A stretch of 15,276 nt of DNA, taken from positions 1 through 15,276 of the forward strand of contig JAESSL010000392.1 in assembly GCA_016764135.1 (NCBI GenBank), written 5' to 3'. This DNA comes from Alphaproteobacteria bacterium (GTDB taxonomy: Bacteria > Pseudomonadota > Alphaproteobacteria > UBA8366 > GCA-2717185). Positions 13,005 to 15,276 of this stretch are shown here, piece by piece (within the stretch, counting starts at the first letter, position 1; every line of letters starts with the position of its first letter). The notes beneath the pieces were generated by a model that ran no database searches, had not been told where the DNA came from, and saw only the letters and a program-made list of their open reading frames with translations. The translations under genes and the position numbers were made by a program.

Positions 13005-14684
13005 CTAGTTCCGGCGCTCGAGCAGACCTCGGGCAATAACATGCGCCTGTATTTCCGCTGCGCCCTCAAAAATGTTCAGGATGCGGGCGTCGCAGAGCAC
13101 TCGGCTGATCTCAAATTCCTCGGCGTAACCGTTGCCGCCATGAACTTGCACAGCATTGTCAGCATTTGACCAGGCGACGCGTGCGGCGAGTAGTTTCGCC
13201 ATACCCGCCTCAATATCGCAACGACGGTCGGAATCCTTCTCGCGCGCGGCGAAATAACTCAATTGTCGCGCAATCATTGTTTCAACGGCCATCCAGGCAA
13301 TTTTTCCTGCAACGCGGGGAAACTTGTATATTGACCGCTTGAACTGTTGGCGCTCAACGGCGTATTCGCGGGCCAGCTCCATAGCGCGTTGCGCGACGCC
13401 GACGGATCGCGCGGCGGTCTGAATGCGCGCGGATTCAAAGGTCGCCATGAGTTGTTTGAAACCTTCGCCTTCTTGCTCGCCCAACAAATGTTTCGCCTCG
13501 ACTTCGAACCCGTCAAAAGCGATTTCATATTCCTTCATACCGCGATAGCCGAGTACACCAATTTCCCCGCCAGACATGCCTTGGGCGGGGAAGGGATTGT
13601 CATCATCGCCACGCGGCTTCGGCGCGATGAACATGGAGAGCCCTTTATATCCGGGCTCGTCCGGATTGGTTCGCACCAGCAGGGTCATGACATCCGTACG
13701 AGCAGCGTGGGTGATCCAGGTTTTGTTCCCTCGGATGCGGTATACGTCGCCATCGCGCTCCGCCCTTGCTTTCAAACTTCCAAGATCAGATCCGGTTCCG
13801 GGTTCGGTAAAGACGGCGGTTGGTAATATTTCGCCCGATGCAAGCTTTGGCAGCCAATATTTTTTTTGATCTTCTGTGCCGCCGAGGCGGATCAGTTCGC
13901 AGGCGATTTCCGGCCGCGTGCCGAGCGAGCCGACGCCGATATAGCCGCGCGAAAGCTCTTCAGTGACGACGCACATCGAGACTTTCCCAAGTCCATGACC
14001 ACCATACTCTTCGGGAACCGTGAGACCGAACACGCCCATTTGGGACATCTGGTCGATGATCTCCATCGGAATTAATTGGTCTTTGCGGTGCCATTCATGT
14101 GCCGAGGGAATGATTTGTTCGTCGGCGAAACGGCGAAATTGCTCTGCGATCATCTCAAGAGTTTCGTCGCCATAGGCAGGGTTTCCAAAATCACCATCCT
14201 CAATCAAGGTGGCGATCCTCATCCGGACCTGGTTGGTGTTGCCGTTGCTCATTAGCTTGCCTGAAGCTCCAGCGGAAAGCGGCGCGATTTCCGTATCGCG
14301 CATGCCCAGGTCTCCGGGACGCACAATTTCACCCTGACTAATCGCGATGCCTGATCTGAGTTGGTTTATGTATTCACCGAACGCGGCTTGTAGAATTAAC
14401 GCTTCGAGCTCATTGAATTTTCCGACTTGATCGAGACGTTCGGCCCAACGCAGCAACTCTCGCAATCCGGTCGCATATGTCATAATCCAGGATAAGCCAT
14501 GCGCTGCAAATTGCTCTTCGTTCAGACGCGAGCCACTAATTTTGGCGTCCACTGAGACCAGGTCGGAGACGCGGGCGCGGGCGGACTCGACATAGGATTC
14601 TACTATTTCCAGCGAGGAAGCGCATACCCCAAGCAAGTCGGGCAGAACAATTGAAGTTTCAGGCTGTGTTGTTGGGTCGGACAT
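13005..14684 (-). CDS. mcd: (2S)-methylsuccinyl-CoA dehydrogenase
   Basis: A 559-residue flavoprotein of the acyl-CoA dehydrogenase family, far longer than ordinary members (about 380-400). Residues 1-150 are the extra N-terminal helical domain characteristic of Mcd, with HGLSWIMTYATGLREL (62-77) and LILQAAFGEY..GIAISQGEIVRPGDLG (96-127). Residues 170-559 are the dehydrogenase core: TEPGTGSD (293-300), QVHGGNGYAEEFEISR (513-528), and IFEGAAEIQ with the expected catalytic Glu 540. Family knowledge: it oxidises methylsuccinyl-CoA to mesaconyl-CoA in the ethylmalonyl-CoA pathway for acetate or C1 assimilation. The start at 14684 (MSDPTTQ) has GGAG six bases upstream; a TTG at 14702 is less likely. 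It lies downstream of an IclR-type regulator gene on the same strand and converges with the accessory insert. Confidence 0.93.
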   Translation of the reverse strand: MSDPTTQPETSIVLPDLLGVCASSLEIVESYVESARARVSDLVSVDAKISGSRLNEEQFAAHGLSWIMTYATGLRELLRWAERLDQVGKFNELEALILQAAFGEYINQLRSGIAISQGEIVRPGDLGMRDTEIAPLSAGASGKLMSNGNTNQVRMRIATLIEDGDFGNPAYGDETLEMIAEQFRRFADEQIIPSAHEWHRKDQLIPMEIIDQMSQMGVFGLTVPEEYGGHGLGKVSMCVVTEELSRGYIGVGSLGTRPEIACELIRLGGTEDQKKYWLPKLASGEILPTAVFTEPGTGSDLGSLKARAERDGDVYRIRGNKTWITHAARTDVMTLLVRTNPDEPGYKGLSMFIAPKPRGDDDNPFPAQGMSGGEIGVLGYRGMKEYEIAFDGFEVEAKHLLGEQEGEGFKQLMATFESARIQTAARSVGVAQRAMELAREYAVERQQFKRSIYKFPRVAGKIAWMAVETMIARQLSYFAAREKDSDRRCDIEAGMAKLLAARVAWSNADNAVQVHGGNGYAEEFEISRVLCDARILNIFEGAAEIQAHVIARGLLERRN

Positions 14685-14735
14685 CTTTGCTCCAATGTGC
14701 AAGGAATGGTTCGTGTACTCATTGCGTAAGTTAGT

Positions 14736-14765
14736 TTCTTAAAAGCCTGTCGAATAAAAATTCAA
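14736..14765 (-). promoter_or_regulatory. Possible promoter of mcd
   Basis: On the minus strand, TTGAAT (complement of 14760-14765) and TAAGAA (complement of 14736-14741) are 18 bp apart. The start point would fall about 45 nt upstream of the mcd ATG. The -10 element is a poor match, so this is tentative. The rest of the 254-bp gap (14685-14938) holds no reading frame I can support. Confidence 0.35.
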
Positions 14766-14816
14766 CGACTAGACAACGCGAGCGCCGGATCATCCTTAGC
14801 TGTTTCGTATTCGACA
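14748..14816. promoter_or_regulatory. 9-bp inverted repeat upstream of mcd, candidate regulator sites
   Basis: TGTCGAATA (14748-14756) recurs as its exact reverse complement TATTCGACA (14808-14816), with centres 60 bp apart. The proximal arm lies between the proposed -35 and -10 elements, next to a further partial match ATTCAACGAC (14760-14769). Spaced sites of this kind fit a dimeric or tetrameric regulator, possibly the IclR-family protein encoded just upstream. The link is inference. Confidence 0.4.
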
Positions 14817-14938
14817 AACAATATTTTGATGATGACGTCTCACGTGAATTCTCGTGGCTAATTTCAGCGGCTATGTTGGCGCTTAATTCACTGTTTTTTT
14901 GTTGGCGATGCTTACTGGAAATGAACCAGGAACGTGCG

Positions 14939-15276
14939 CTAGTTGCTCATCAGATAATCAGAAACGCTGTCGCGCATCTTTAACATTTTGTGCGCGATAC
15001 TGGTAATGCCGGTCATTTCCATCTTTTCTGAAGTACCCAGCGCGACCAGGCTTCGAGTGACTGCTCCACTGGAATTAAAAAACGGTGCGGCGATAATTGT
15101 TACGCCGCTAATAAATTCACCAAGGTCGATTCCATAACCGTCTCGGCGGGTGTTGTCGATTTGCGCCTTCCAAGTATCAAAACTTGGTTGTTTATCCCAG
15201 GGGACGAGGGCGAAACGGGACTGTAATGTCGTCGTATCGAAATCGCCGAACGCGGCGACACACCGGCCCGTTGCGC
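14939..15276 (-). CDS. IclR-family transcriptional regulator, C-terminal part
   Basis: The frame runs off the right edge of the window, so only the last 111 residues are visible; the stop is at 14939-14941. The segment ATGRCVAAFGDFD, then IDNTRRDGYGIDLGEFISGVTIIAAPFFNSSGAVTRSLVALG, matches the end of the IclR effector-binding domain: the 'GR' helix, the RxxGY..D..E motif, and the G(V/I)..IAAP(F/V)F strand pair. The DNA-binding winged helix should lie upstream, outside the window. Family knowledge: IclR proteins bind small metabolites and often control neighbouring catabolic genes. mcd follows on the same strand after 254 bp, with an inverted repeat in the gap, which suggests but does not prove that it controls mcd. 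Key effector residues cannot be judged from this fragment. Confidence 0.85.
   Translation of the reverse strand, partial: ATGRCVAAFGDFDTTTLQSRFALVPWDKQPSFDTWKAQIDNTRRDGYGIDLGEFISGVTIIAAPFFNSSGAVTRSLVALGTSEKMEMTGITSIAHKMLKMRDSVSDYLMSN

Noticed and set aside
1..15276. CRISPR array or insertion sequence
   Set aside because: No regularly spaced long repeats and no transposase-like frame were seen.

Overview
The window looks like a chromosomal segment of an alphaproteobacterium. The reasons are: an Rrf2 regulator followed by sufBCDS-U-T-A; a gene for (2S)-methylsuccinyl-CoA dehydrogenase (ethylmalonyl-CoA pathway, common in Alphaproteobacteria and Actinobacteria); alphaproteobacterial-looking elongator tRNA-Met and MnmA; and moderate GC content. 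I cannot name the genus.

Positions 1-1488 hold the end of a first transcription unit: the 3' part of an IscS/NifS-like cysteine desulfurase, an ISC-type [2Fe-2S] ferredoxin overlapping it by 8 nt, and a TenA-family thiaminase II, closed by a GC-rich hairpin. Positions 1517-8306 hold a complete SUF iron-sulfur assembly operon. A clear promoter (TTGACG-N18-TAAAAT) and a leader whose inverted repeat covers the ribosome binding site precede an Rrf2 regulator with an IscR-like cysteine triad. Then follow sufB, sufC, sufD, sufS, sufU, sufT and sufA, tightly spaced or overlapping. SufS supplies persulfide sulfur, SufU is the zinc-type partner or sulfurtransferase, SufBC2D is the scaffold, and SufA and SufT act in carriage and maturation. 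mnmA (8406-9551) follows. It also consumes cysteine-desulfurase sulfur, to thiolate U34 of tRNAs, so most of the first 9.5 kb concerns sulfur trafficking.

An elongator tRNA-Met with its own consensus promoter and an intrinsic terminator lies at 9585-9755. The accessory part starts just after it and runs to about 13000. It contains a GGGGTAAC direct repeat that may be an integrase-site relic, a 744-residue KAP-family P-loop NTPase, about 600 bp without a convincing gene but with several hairpins, and a GIY-YIG nuclease reading frame cut off near where its catalytic arginine should be. No integrase is present, so this looks like a small, eroded island or defence-type insertion between a tRNA gene and core metabolism.

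From 13005 to the end, on the minus strand, lie mcd (methylsuccinyl-CoA dehydrogenase) and upstream of it the 3' part of an IclR-family regulator gene, with a 9-bp inverted repeat and a possible promoter between them.

No CRISPR array, insertion sequence, rRNA or complete known defence system was seen. The best candidate for something undescribed is the KAP NTPase, structured intergenic region and GIY-YIG arrangement behind tRNA-Met. It is incomplete here, and its biological role is inference.
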